Of a stretch of DNA of 64,000 nt, positions 1 through 12,400 are shown in pieces (position 1 is the stretch's first letter; the number at the start of each line of letters is the position of its first letter). Source of the DNA: Paragonimus skrjabini miyazakii (Eukaryota; Platyhelminthes; Trematoda; Plagiorchiida; Troglotrematidae). The notes under the pieces were generated by a model. That model was not told the origin of the DNA and ran no database searches. It worked only from the letters and a program-made list of their open reading frames with translations. The stretch is taken from assembly GCA_014338405.1 (NCBI GenBank), contig JTDE01002508.1, forward strand, positions 27,201 to 91,200, read 5' to 3'. Made by a program: the position numbers and the translations under genes.

Positions 1-3000
1 GTTTCCAAAAGAGATAATTTCCTAGTTCTAAGGAAACCAGCAGCCATACATAGTCCCCTTACTAGTCATGTTGCTCGAAAACAATTTATCCACAGCATCA
101 ACCAACCATTTAACCTTACACTACGGGCCATGTCCTTATAGAAGTGCCATGTCACGTGGAATACGTCAACACTCTATCAAAAACATTCAACGCATCCAAG
201 AAATAGCAGCGCTCGTTCGTTCATCTTTATGTAGTTGGTAATTAGAAGAACGTAACGGTTTTACGTGTAAGTACTTGTCAAAACTATATTGGAGAAAAAT
301 GTAACGGGAAGTAGAGCAAATCACTGGAAGTCGACCAAAATCTACTTTGTCAAACAGTTTGCCGAAGATATTTCGAGCAAAAAACTCACGAAACACTCCG
401 ACTTATGCACACATTTCCAATTGAACAGTTAACATTTACCAACTTGTAGGTTTAATCTCGTTTCATCCCCACTATATGCCACTTTTTAGTAAATAAGTGT
501 AATGTTATTGTCCTAAGAAACGGTGAGCTTGAGAAGCAATGATCATCACTTCTCAACGGAACTCTTGGTTCATACACTTTATGGAACTCTTAGACCAAAT
601 TCCATTCTATTTCTAGCAATTCCATAAAATGTATGGTGTTTGTTATGTTTCCTATCAAACAAGACATTGGATTTCGTGTGCAGCCTTATTTCTTATTGCA
701 TATTATTGGAAAACATGCATTCACACTTGAGGCCGATTATCTTTTATCAGTGATGGTCAACATGAAACGAACAGAATTTTATCGAACACTGTTCACAATG
801 GCCATTATAAAAAAACACAATTAATCACGCCCCTCACTTGAACGTTTTACTTTTAGAACACTAATCTTGGCTGTTTGACTTAGTTGTTCACGCATGTTTC
901 TTGCTTGCACACGAAGAAACATTCATGTATATAGGTTGAACTTCACTCATAATTGGTCACAGTTGTTCTCTTTCTATAGAACTTCGAACGAGCCGCTTTC
1001 GACAAGAAAAACACTGCGCCAGTTTCGCGTCTGTTAGAGATAACCAATAAATGTTTATAGATTTGGCTACGCAAAAACTGGTTTGGATGGCTGCATCACA
1101 ATCGTTATCAACATGTAAATAAGTCACTAGTTTTTTAAAGTTATCCCACCCATATCCATCTAGCAGATACCAGCTACAAGTGTTTGAATCATGTCGCGTA
1201 TGTGTGGTCAGTTTATGCGGGCTCATGTTTTGCACATAGCTAAGTATGCTCCTGTTCACATATTTATGTTCTCAAGCTATTTCAGACAAACCTTTAGCTG
1301 CTGAATCTTCTGCGTGATCATTCACAGAAGTGTCACGTAACTCTGTATCTTTTATCCCTTATTCTGATTGAATCACAAGTGACCGCCGACCAACAATTCA
1401 GATACAAATAAAATCATGTAAATTCCCGTGGAATAATAAGGTTAATCTCCAACGCATTACAGGAGTAGTAAACAATATATTCGGATGGATGAACAAGGAA
1501 ATATAATGCGTATGGATTTGTAGGTAAACAGACCACCAGTGCAGTAAAATGTTGCCCTCATTTTTCTAAAGTTTTCAAAACATATATGCTGTATTAAACT
1601 GAGAGCACTGTCTCCTCGTGTGCCTCTATGATATAGAAGAATTTGACCTTTTTCCATTCAAGTAACCATCTGATAAAAATACTGAAACCGTAAAGCTCCC
1701 CCAGTTGAGTAAGTCGTGTACTTCAAGGATAAAGGCAAAGAATGTCACGACCGTCAGCCAATGAGACTTCCGCATCATAGGTGCATGAAATTGCTCATTC
1801 AAGTAAGCCACTGTTCAGTGTAATTTACCAACCTGTCAGTATAGTACATGTTCGATGCCTTCTATGATAAGGGGCCACCTATTCTCAATCCCTTCCATTT
1901 GGTACACAATATATTATTTGTTTTGTTGATGGCTGTGAATTATTTGCTTTCATTAAGTTGTGCCAGGTAGGGATCTGAGACTCGGTGTTTGTCGACATTT
2001 TGTCTTACGGCGCAAAATTATCCGCACCGTCGATATTCGTCACAAAATCAGATTACTCTAAAGTAGCCTTAACATTTCCAATCAAATATGTGAATACCTC
2101 AAGCACTGATGCTCAGTCACACCTTACAGCGAAGCTCATCCATTAGTTAATGGAGATGTACTGATGCTGATTATAGTAGATGAGAAATGGTTACGAAATC
2201 TTCAATAAATCCAAACTGACAGGCGTATGATGTGACAATACTCAAACCTTGAAAGCTCAGGATATGTGTGAACTGCTGATAGATTTGCACCTCTTCACAG
2301 ATGTTTACCTCTGTCACATGTTGTAAAGCTTCTGCGTTTAACAGCTTCCATATTCTCTACCTCATAAAGTATACCATAGGTATTGAGTAATACGAATTAA
2401 ACCCTTTTATATGCATTCACACACACACACGCTGTTTTATGCGGCTTTTGTAAATCTCACAAAAATATAGCCACTGCGACCGCCAACAAAATATAGACAG
2501 TCAATTCATTGACTATACGAACGAAGTGACTGTCAGCTGCATTGCACTGGCTCTTAACAAATGGGTACACTTGGACTTTGACAAGCAGCCTGTTTTCCGA
2601 CTGGATAGGCAACAACATTAAGATTATCCTGAAGTTTGAAACGAAGGTGATGTTTATTAGAAACGTCAACCGGGAAAACAAAACTTAGACAAATACTCCA
2701 GTTACACTCAAAATGCGTTTCAGCACAAATTAGCCGGTAAGCTAGCTGATTTGCTTGAACCGATCAGAAAACGTTTGCGTCAGTACAGTCTGAAAGACAG
2801 CTTTTAACCTGTGGATTGTGTAAACGGATTAGATGTTCGAAACAAACCGGTGTTCATTCGATGAGACGCCCATTTTCACTAATATTCTGTTGCATGAAAC
2901 GGTTGACAACACTCGCAGTATTTTCTGAACAGCAATGTGCAGAATAAAATCATTATTACTTATGTGAACACAAAATGTAAGCTTCAACTTTCGGACGTTT

Positions 3001-3149
3001 ACTTTCCGACCAGTGGACGGGGTTGCAATGAGCAATAAGCTGGGTCTATTCCTAGCTGATTTTTATGGCTAAGGCAGAATCTACATTTAGTGAAAGCTTG
3101 TCGATACCAATACTGTAGAAACATTACGCAGACGACATCCCGGCCAGTT
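1..3149. other. Region without recognisable gene
   Basis: Both strands hold only short open frames with no recognisable domain. Visible structure is limited to a (CA)6 run at 2418-2430 and the left copy of a weak dispersed repeat at about 1880-2090. I see no tRNA, rRNA or coding exon that I can support. Confidence 0.5.
1880..2090 (+). repeat. Diverged dispersed repeat, copy 1
   Basis: This stretch resembles 4410-4590 on the same strand. Both contain a GGTACACAAT block, then a CATT(A/T)-rich block, then GATC(T/C)GAGA followed by a TTGTCTTA block in the same order and similar spacing. The copies are old, with many substitutions and small gaps. The family is unknown to me; decayed retroelement sequence is the simplest reading. 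Confidence 0.4.
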
Positions 3150-4060
3150 TTAAGAATTCAAATTATTCGAACGCATTATTTTTGCAGTTGGATCACGTGC
3201 ATCCTAACCTCAAGCTAATTGGAGAGAAGGAAGTAAACAACGGTCTTCCGTTCCTGGACATTCTAGTTATCCGAAGATCGGATGATACGATAGGAAGATC
3301 TGTTTACAGAAAGCCAACCTGGACGGGACAGTATATACATTTCGAAAGCTTCTATCCAGTGCAATATAAGAGAAGCGTAGTTCAAGCTCTTTCTCACAGA
3401 GCGCGGAAGCTATGCACAGAAGACAATCCACCACAAGAATCAGGTACACTCACAGAGACACTGCAGACCAACGAGGACTCCTTGCAATGTATCAAGAAAT
3501 ACAGCAATGGCATTACCCCAAGGATACAGAAAACAACGACACTAAAGAAGGTGGTTCACACAAATCTTCCGCTTCTGAGTGGCTGCTGCTCAACAGTAAC
3601 AAAAAGATGCCTAACATCTGCTGTATCCAAATCCCATGAAGTTGTAAAACTATGTATAATACAACGAATCGGGGCCCAACTAGTCCCTTCGGCTACGAAC
3701 AAGCAACCTACGTCTGTCACATCCCATTGTTTACACAAATATTCATGTAGTTGCAGTATGGGATCCATAGGAAGGACAAACCGACAGCTAGCGTCTCATA
3801 TCACGGAGCGTGTTCCCAAGTACTTGGAAACAAAACTAGAAATGCCAGGCGCGTGTATAGAGGTCATCAGACGGAACCTAGCGTCCTCAATAGCAAAACG
3901 CTTAATCCAAACAGGACACAGAGTCAAGGTTTGTGACGCATGCCCTAATATTTTCCGAAACCACCAGAACGCTTCATCCTGCTTACTGAATCTTTGGCTG
4001 TCAAACGTCATAACCCCCCCTGCGTTTTGAAAAAGAATTTGTGTTCGCGTTGTGGCTGCT
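3150..4060 (+). mobile_element. Penelope-like element, 3' half of ORF (degenerate)
   Basis: An open frame at 3182-4030 reads as the C-terminal part of a PLE polyprotein. It opens with the end of the reverse-transcriptase domain (LPFLDILVIRR, then SVYRKPTWTGQYIHFESFYP), a block typical of PLE RTs. It passes through a linker and ends in a remnant of the GIY-YIG endonuclease (GSIGRTNRQLASHITERVP near 3760-3825). The RT catalytic core (YVDD region) upstream is missing, so the copy is 5' truncated. At 282 residues it is far below a full PLE ORF. It cannot be autonomous. Confidence 0.8.
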
Positions 4061-4409
4061 CTCGTAGTCAGCATCGCCATGTGTTTGATCTTCATTTCCG
4101 TATATGTCTGTCAAATCCCTAAAGACATTACTGCCGCCCAATGAAATTTTATCTTAATGCTAAAACCTAGTTACATGCTTCCATCTGATCAGAGTGTTTT
4201 AAATGTTACTCTGGAAAATATCACATGATTTGCGTCCTTTCATTGCTTTATTCAACCTCATAAACGGAAAAAGTTGCTCTGGGGAGGACCTTAGCTTTCC
4301 ACTTGCACCAACCTGTTCACCGAATTAAACCACACTTCCGTCTATCCTATCAGTCTGTCAATAACTTATCTCCTCACACTTGATTTTCCTTCTAGATAAG
4401 GGTCGTCTG

Positions 4410-4590
4410 TGTTTAATCGTTTCCACTGGGTACACAATGAACCATCACTTTTGCTGGTGTTTGCATCATTTATTCGGTTGTGCTAACTGATGATCCGAGA
4501 TTTCGCGGTTCTTAACTTATTGTCTTAGTGTGATGCATCTTTGCTATCACAATCGTCCACTATATATTCAAATTACGTAACTTCGTTCTG
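4410..4590 (+). repeat. Diverged dispersed repeat, copy 2
   Basis: This is the partner of the copy at 1880-2090, in direct orientation and about 2.5 kb downstream. The shared blocks are listed there. No coding potential is visible. Confidence 0.4.
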
Positions 4591-5369
4591 GTATCCTCCT
4601 AACAAGCAATCCAGTAAGTTTCATGCAACCAATATATGATGTAAATGTGCCCAAACATGAGAGTTTAAATATGTGGGCAGCTGCTACATCTAAGTGTGCT
4701 TCGTTCATAGATTTGTGTATGTCCACAAATACCAACCGCTGCCACATGCTTAGAAAATGCTTATGCCAAGCAATTTCCCACAGTTACCCAACAATGTAAA
4801 TAAAATCCTCCCACATTTTGTTTTGGCAGATCATACGTCGCATCCTACAAAACATTCAAGCAGTCGTCAATACGGTATTTTTCATAACATAATTAATGAC
4901 ATCCGAATCCAAACTGAAACAGAACTTAAACAAGCAACCTGTTAACGTTGCGAACAATTTGACAGGTGTTTTCTAACTGACACCTGCTGGTTCATGACTT
5001 CACAAACGTTCCGAATCGCTATCATTCCAACAGGGTACGGTGGCTTCACAGTACACTACAAGACCACACTTTTCACTGGGTGACTGTCCTCAAGTAAATT
5101 TAATCTGTTGTGCATACTGTAGGCAGTGCTTTTGTCTCCCGGAACGGTTTGATCGCCAACGCGGCTTCACTGTTCAATAAACTGGGCTAGTTTCGTGAGC
5201 TCCGTTTCAGGTGAAACTTATTCGTCGTAGTCAATACGACATCGTTTTCCTCGGATGGGGATGTCTTCTAGGCAGGGATGGAAGCTGAACTATTTCTATA
5301 TGTCTATGATACTTCGTAACTGCAAGCCGCTGGTTCAGTTACCAATACTGGCTCAGAGACAGCCAACAC

Positions 5370-6045
5370 TCATTGTCAACAGTGCGTAAGTGTGCATCAC
5401 AAAGGATTTTTGAGCACATGAACGGCAATTTAGCCGACATATCTAATAGTTCAGTGTCACAAGTCAGAAGCAATGTAGAGAACCTACTAATCGAAAGGTC
5501 ACCAGGACCAGACTTACCATCTCATATTATCATGAAAACTGCACCACCGAATCAGTAGAACGATCAAAGGCACGTTCGGACAATCCTCGTCAACGGGCCA
5601 TTTACGGAAAGCCTGGAAACCGTTTATATGCATACCCACTTTCAAAATTGGATGCAGAGGATTCAGAACACCATCGACTAAAAGCGCTGCTCTCAACGAT
5701 CACTAAATTACTGAAAATGATCAAGAATAAAAACCTCTAACTCGTCGTCAAGTATTAATAAGATCTTCGTAGAATGATTCATGCTTTACCAACCGGGTGA
5801 TTGGTAGCAATGTTCAAACAAAGATTGTAAACACAGGGTTGAACGTAGACGTGGTTTGCGTCAACATTTCCAAGGCTTTTGGTAGGGACGATCACTCCAT
5901 CTGGCTGCGTAAGTTCAGTTGTTATGGGTTCAATGACTGTCTACTCACCTGGCTGGAGGGTTACCTGATTAAAAATAGGTTCAACATCACGGTGAATGCA
6001 GAGCTTTCAGAGTGGTTCCCTGCTAACAGTGAAGTTTCGTAATAG
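5370..6045 (+). mobile_element. CR1/jockey-type LINE reverse-transcriptase fragment (degenerate)
   Basis: Conceptual translation in shifting frames gives successive non-LTR RT landmarks. A helix ends in RSPGPDLPSHIIMK (the usual motif is KSPGPDGIHP). A finger segment follows near 5580-5700. Then comes motif A in altered form, VDVVCVNISKAFGRDDHSIW, where the family normally has VDFSKAFDRVNH. The next part reads LLTWLEGYLIKNRFNITVN, which precedes motif B. The catalytic aspartate context is damaged, and several stops and frame changes are present. It is a 5'- and 3'-truncated fossil. Confidence 0.7.
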
Positions 6046-6269
6046 TTATTGAGATGACATTCACTTTGTAGTTGCATGAACACTTCTTTGTGTCTCGGCG
6101 ACCCCACTGACTGGTTTATTTAACAAATCGCCAATTGAGGCCAGATAATTGATAACCAAAGACGAAAATGGTCTCAAATCACTGTCCTAGGGGTTTCACA
6201 TTCGCTTTCCTTAAATTGTTAAAGATGAGCTTGAGGTAATAGAACGAGCAACCTGTAAATAAGTATGGG

Positions 6270-6640
6270 TTGTTGAGACCACAACAATACGGCTTTGTGC
6301 ACAAGCAACAAGCCTTTCGAAATTTTCAGGCCTACTTGGGTGAAATCACTCCAACAATGAACAATAGAGAATATTATGAAATCCGTTTCTTAGATAGTAG
6401 AAGTGCTGTTGATTTAGTAAACCATAGGTTTCAATGTTGAATCCAACGTTACTTAATCCATGTCTTCCGGAGTGATGACGATTATAAACGTTCTAAGTAA
6501 AAGCAGTTTCCTTGTGATGGTGGAGGGCTTTGGGCCGCACAATGTAGAAACCCGCAGTAGCGTTCCTCAAGCGTCAGGTTCGGGTCCCCATGTTGCTTCG
6601 TGTGCAAAAACAGTTTGGAGAAGGAGATTAGCAATCCTTA
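6270..6640 (+). mobile_element. Second CR1-like RT fragment (degenerate)
   Basis: Frame-shifted translation gives LRPQQYGFVHKQ, then LGEITPTMNNREYYEIRFLD, then SAVDLVNHRF, matching the QYGF, helix and motif-A order of CR1-like reverse transcriptases. Part of motif B follows near 6510-6600. The sequence differs clearly from the fragment at 5370-6045, so this is a separate insertion or subfamily. Stops interrupt it. Confidence 0.6.
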
Positions 6641-7559
6641 GTGAACGTTTGCAGTTGAGGTGTGGCACATGGGACGTCAAAACGAGCCTTCTATGAAACA
6701 AGGCCTCAGAAAACTTCGTTGTTTTAGCGCAGCCTGGGAACTTTCCTTGTGATACAAAATCTAGACACCTCATGATAATAGAGATTGAGGACTTAATTAT
6801 GCAACTAATTGAAACGGAGCAACATGTAGCTATGTAAGAAAATACTGAGACTAGTAGCATGTGAATTCCTTTTGCTGGGTAAGTCAGGTTATGCAATCAG
6901 TCTCTGTTTAGAGTCAGAAGACACACAGGAAAATTTGCATCAAGGAACTAACCGTCCTTACATCACAACGTCTGATCTATATGAAACCACTCATGGATTA
7001 ATGTACAATGACTGAATGTCCTAACTGGATTCAACAGGCTTAGTTTCAAGAGCCAGTGATACTTATGTTTCGCGACACCTTGTATAACTGCAAAGAATAA
7101 AAGACAATTGAAATGAAGGCGCCAAATTTCTCTTATTACAGAGTATATAACGAGGGCATGTAACATAGTCCTTTATGATCTTGACTGTATTGCCTGAGGC
7201 GAGAGACCAGTAGTTTGCTCGCAGTAAAAATACACTAATAATCGACTTGTAGTGAAAGTAGTTTAAGACACAATGGTGGCCAAATTCAAGTACATTCGTG
7301 AAAAACGTTGGTTGGCATTATTCCCCTATCTGGAGTGATAAAGATCGGGAGGTACTCAGAGGTAATAGTTGGTTGTATGTAGCTTCCCGAGTCGACTTCC
7401 TGCTCCTACAGACAGCCATTTTTTCTGTTATCCAGAAGTCCAGAAGAGATTGTGGTGGAATAAACATCAATGAATTCTGCAGTCAATTCGAACGCCGCAT
7501 TTTTCCACTATCTAAGTGATCGACAACCTCTCCAGATTCCCGTAGAATTCATAAGAAGT
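6641..7559. other. No recognised feature
   Basis: Only short uninformative open frames are present. Nothing in the stretch resembles an exon or a known repeat seen elsewhere in the window. Confidence 0.4.
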
Positions 7560-7700
7560 CAATTTTGCAAACAGCTGTTTTCGGTCATTCTCATCAGGCT
7601 GTTACAATTACATAGGGTAAGTGCGAATTATATATGGAGATTATAACGTGTCAAACAGGTCATCAAAAAATCACAGGAGTGGTACGGATCACAGTCTACG
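7560..7700 (+). mobile_element. PLE 5'-end fragment
   Basis: About 100 bp from 7590 to 7695 matches the reverse complement of 9275-9400, which is the 5' part of the PLE on the - strand. The match runs through ATCAGGCT, TTACAATTACATAGGGTAAG and on to the segment encoding the GxPKV-type N-terminal RT region, then stops near 7700. The two fragments face each other. Confidence 0.6.
7570..7605 (-). ncRNA. Hammerhead-ribozyme-like core in PLE end
   Basis: The - strand reads CTGATGA (7597-7591), eight nucleotides, then GAAA (7582-7579). CUGANGA and GAAA are the two conserved strands of the hammerhead catalytic core, and PLEs are known to carry such motifs in their terminal repeats. Only a very weak stem II can be drawn between the two boxes, so activity is doubtful. 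This copy has the most intact CUGANGA box in the window. Confidence 0.4.
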
Positions 7701-7984
7701 GGGGGAGGGTGGGAATGTTGATGAATGTGTTGGAGTGTTACACGGGCCTGTCATTAGACATGCGTTCATCCGTGTCGAGTGGTTCACGCTTGCGCGGGTT
7801 TCAAGTGGATGTGGAATGATTGGCCAAGGGAGGTGGAGGGTTTGTACGAATTGTTTTTGGGCACATAGGCAGGGGTTGTGGAGTCTGATAGCAATAGCCT
7901 CGTCCGTTGATAACAATCGCACTCTGACAGCTCTGGAACAGGATTGACGAACCTTGTAGATTACTCGGAACGCTTCATCCGGGT

Positions 7985-9400
7985 TTATTTGATGACCAGT
8001 GTCAAGTAACTTGGAGCCAGTCGCACTGGAAATAGGCTTTCTCGGTCCGTTGCGAAGCCATTTCGGTAGGTNNNNNNNNNNNNNNNNNNNNNNNNNNNNN
8101 NNNNNNNNNNNNNNNNNNNNNNNNNNNNNNNNNNNNNNNNNNNNNNNNNNNNNNNNNNNNNNNNNNNNNNNNNNNNNNNNNNNNNNNNNNNNNNNNNNNN
8201 NNNNNNNNNNNNNNNNNNNNNNNNNNNNNNNNNNNNNNNNNNNNNNNNNNNNNNNNNNNNNNNNNNNNNNNNNNNNNNNNNNNNNNNNNNNNNNNNNNNN
8301 NNNNNNNNNNNNNNNNNNNNNNNNNNNNNNNNNNNNNNNNNNNNNNNNNNNNNNNNNNNNNNNNNNNNNNNNNNNNNNNNNNNNNNNNNTGTCTGGACGA
8401 GTTCACGTTCTGTGCCGGAATACAGACTGTTGTCTATGAATCTCTCATTTCCAAAGATAGTTTGTCGAATATATCTCACCTCCTCCTGGACAGTGTCCTG
8501 TGTACAGCTTTTTGCGCCCTGTTCAATAGACAACGTGTCTAATTTCTTGTGTACTTCAATGGGACAAAAATATGAACATGTATGTATTGACCCGTCCATA
8601 TCTTTTTTCTATGGATTGATCTTTGAATCGTTATTTCTGATCGACGAAGCAATGCGTCACCTGTGAATGAGAGTTTGTTGTGATATTCTAGCTCGACTGT
8701 GAACTTTATATTTGGGTGCGCTTTGCTGAACTCATCTAGTATGATCTGGGGATCATCATCGTTTGGAAGAAGACAAAAAATATCATTCACATAGCTTTTG
8801 TAGAGCTTGCACTTAGTTACCATGTGATTGAGTTCAGTAGTCTCTAGTTTGGCCATGAATATATCTGCGAGTAGCGGACCTAGAGGTGAACCCATTGCTA
8901 CTCCATCTTTCTGCCTGTATAACCCTCCAATAAATTTAAGTTGAAAATTGTAGATGCAAAACAACAATGTTTCCCCTGTAATTCCGATATCAATCTAATT
9001 GTTCTCGATATAAGTGCACAGATAGGCAATGGTTTCTTGCAATGGAACATTAGTGAATAGAGAAGTCACATTCAATGACAACACGTTGTTATTGCCGCTA
9101 TTCACAGAATCGATTGAGTCAACAAAATTGAAGGTGTCCTCTAGGCTAAAAGGTTCTAATATATCCACTAGGCATTTTGCTAAACCATGATACGGCGAAT
9201 TTTACGTTTCTAAGGTCGGCCTTAATGGCACTCCGTTTTTTGAACATTGGGAAGCCCGTACAAACGTGGATTTCGTGATTCGTACCAATCCCGTGATTTT
9301 TGATGACCTATTTGAGAACGTTATAATTTTCATATATAACTCGCACTTACCCTATGTAATTGTAATAGCCTGATTAGAATTACCGGTTGCACAGTCCTGA
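7985..9400 (-). mobile_element. Penelope-like element, near full-length but broken
   Basis: Read from 9400 downwards, the - strand gives the PLE order. First is an N-terminal RT region with PRLYGLPNVQKT. Then come degraded fingers (9000-9200) and GVAMGSPLGPLLADIFMAKL (motif B region). The catalytic loop reads YVNDIFCLL, where PLEs normally have YVDD. Then follow LSFTGDALLRR and WTGQYIHVHIFVP. An assembly gap (8072-8389) hides the linker. The stretch 8071-7985 looks like the end of the GIY-YIG domain (TGHQINPDEAF in a shifted frame). Stops and a catalytic D-to-N change make it inactive. A 517-bp segment is nearly identical, in inverse orientation, to 22039-22555. Confidence 0.8.
8072..8389. 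other. Assembly gap (318 N)
   Basis: Run of N inside the - strand PLE. Open frames crossing it are not evidence of coding sequence. Confidence 0.99.
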
Positions 9401-12400
9401 TTACAGTTTGGTCTTGAATAACCTCGTAGTTTCTCCACTTGTTAAGCTGTATATTTCATATTTTCATTTGTGCAGCACAAATGATTTCCAAGTGAAGAAT
9501 ATTGTTTTCAATTCGTTGCTGCAGAGTAGAGTCTTTGAAGCTCGCTAATGCACGCAACCGGCTACCAGTCACATATCCTACAAACAAAAACAAACTGAAC
9601 TGAATTAAACTGGACTTAATTATCCAACTCACGTTGTTCACATCCAATCATTGACAATGCAACTAGCACTGAGCAACTCATTGTTAGTTAGTAGCCAGCG
9701 CATCACTGAAACCACTGTCACTCAGTTCTGTGTTTGTACTCATGACTTTAAAATCTCACTATGTTTTCAGCTAGCGTCTGATGTCAGAAACCGCTTGCGA
9801 ATACCCATAGGATTTGTTACAAACACCTACTGTCAGTCAACCGCATACCTATGCACCAAACTGGTTTATTTTTAGAAAGATAGGGTTGCAAATAGTTTCA
9901 AAAAAGATATCAACCCCAGATGACAGTAGTCCCGCCAAAATGCACAGGTGTGTCACATAGTTGGGGGGCTATAACAAAAAACTTTTTTAACCCTTCACTA
10001 TTAGATCAAAACCAACTCAGATAGATTGTACTGGACAAAATTTAGAGACAGCAAATTTAAATTGCGCTTTACTTGGTGCAAGTGCTCACTTATATGGGAG
10101 GTTTCCCCAGATGTGATGCGTATTTCGTACATTAACTGTGTGCAGTGGTATCAGTATACTACTGCACTACACGACTTGTATAATACACTAACGTCATATT
10201 ACGTCGCTTACATGTTTTACATATTTTCCATTCTCCGTTCTAAACGTCGGTTGTCACACGGCGAATATATGTATGCACACGTGTGTATTATAATGTCAAA
10301 CTTCGATTGCTATTGGTCATCGATTTGGTTTACTAAGGTCATTATCGACCACCAACAGTCAAGTTCATGCGTTTATGATTTGTTACAGGAAGGTAAACGG
10401 GTTTTCCTCCTGCGTCTGTAACTTCGTGTTGATCCTGGAAGTGTATGTCAGAAGGTCTCCTATGACATAATCAACCATTTATCGCAGCCGTGTGGAACAG
10501 TTCTTCCAAAACCGCTGGTGGACATTGATGGAACCTACTGCGGCTGTGATGCCACTAGGCGTCGAACACCGTTATAGTCATAGACGACCTTGTCGGAGGC
10601 GAACTGTTGAATAAGTGTGGACTTAGTCCGGTTTGTTTTGGGACAATGAAACTGATGTAAGCATAGTTGGCTGACCGTGGCAGTCTGACTGAACACCAAG
10701 ACCAAACTCGAGGATTCACAATTTGCATAGTTTTAGACAACAATCATTTGGTATGACGTTCGCTAACAACTGAAGCATCCGAAAAATTTGGCTGGCCAAC
10801 AAGAATATACCTCAAAAATCCTCAAAAGATTTGATACGGTGTTTGTTTCCTTGTATGGCAGATGATGTTAGAAGATAACTGCTCATACTTTAAAATTATG
10901 AATAGAAGGTTGCTATTAGTCCGCTTCGATAATTAGCTTGTGGGCCACAAAAATGATCTTCACAAGTTTACACTTTTGGTAAGAAGTATGAAATGCGCAC
11001 AAGCGATTTTATGTTGGATTTTGTTGAACAAAAATAAGAATGCCTCTTAACATTCCAATTTACTTTAAACCAAGCAGTCCTAAAAGATTATCATGTATTC
11101 GACGTCGATCTACATGCTTCACAATTATAACAGGGATCAACGTTCTCTTGATTGAAATTAGACAGTATGCATAGTGCTATGCTGAGTGTTATATACGTAA
11201 TAAGTCTGTATAGTCGAATTTGCTACTGCTTACCGCTTGTTCCTGGGTGCACGTGTGCACAGATATGAAACAGTCTGGGATTATTTTCTATGCATTTGAC
11301 AGTACAACAACATATGTGTTCGATTAAACCCGAGTATGTGTGCCGTAGTTGTTAATTAACACTGGAGGTTAATTGAAATGACTATGCATTTGCAATAGTT
11401 ATCTGTTGAATTTTATCAATGGATAACGTGAGTTGGATGATATGTGAAACAGGACTTGTTTCATCATGAAACAGATTATTTCAACCTGTCTGAACTAATT
11501 CGTTAATGCAAGTAATTCACTAAAGTTTTGAGGAACATATTGTGGTTACTGGTAAACAAGTTTGGCAGATGAATTTTGAATACAGAACACACAACACGAA
11601 AACTGCATATATTGTTGTTTATCAGAAAAAATGTGCCACCCAAGTGTACTAGCAAATCAACCTGAAACCAAATGAGCTAAAACAGTTCGTGCCACCTAAC
11701 CTGTTTATGAGTTCCTTGGTGGTCTAACCACAAAACACATCACATGAAATAACATTCTTATTGTTCTTGGAAAACAGACTGCTGTTCATGCATGAAAAGA
11801 ATCCCTCACGTCTCTCTTTCTCTGTATGGGATACTCCCATAACACCCTTTTGAACGTATTGTTTATTCGTGCAATGTAAAGTGGGAAACATTTAAGGAAC
11901 AGGTGTTATTTTCACGAAAACATTCCCGATCTACAGCCCACACGTTCAAATTCTATGCAAGATAATTAGTAATTGTCGATAACATAGAAAGTATTGAAAA
12001 CAGAAAAGTATTGTATGTGTTTGACGAACAATTTGAATGGCGCTGACGCTCACTGACATAACAGTTCACGCCGTAATAAGATTTTACTTAAGGTTCACAG
12101 ACACAACATACAAGAGCTGTTGGTGCAGTAAAACCGTTTGTTCGATTACATAAATACGAAATTTATTACGGCAGAACTGGTCATATTGGAACAATAAATA
12201 GACATCTTTCAAAACCGGGTTCAGGCTTCTTTTCTTGCAATATGTTCATCTCTAGACCGTTTCGCGTCATTTCAGAAATCGCTCACTGTAATCGAGGTTA
12301 CTTAGCTGACCTCAAGTCCGACGAGCATTATGTAAATGACGGATAAACTCTACGTTCACCTCTCTCAAATACTAACCTATGATGTATGCTCACAGTTCTG

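Noticed and set aside
1457..2681. Several 60-75 codon - strand frames
   Set aside because: They start at non-ATG or isolated codons, lack domains and splice sites, and are expected by chance in AT-rich DNA.
7985..8599. Long open frames crossing the 8.07-8.39 kb gap
   Set aside because: Most of their length is N. Only the flanking PLE sequence is real evidence.
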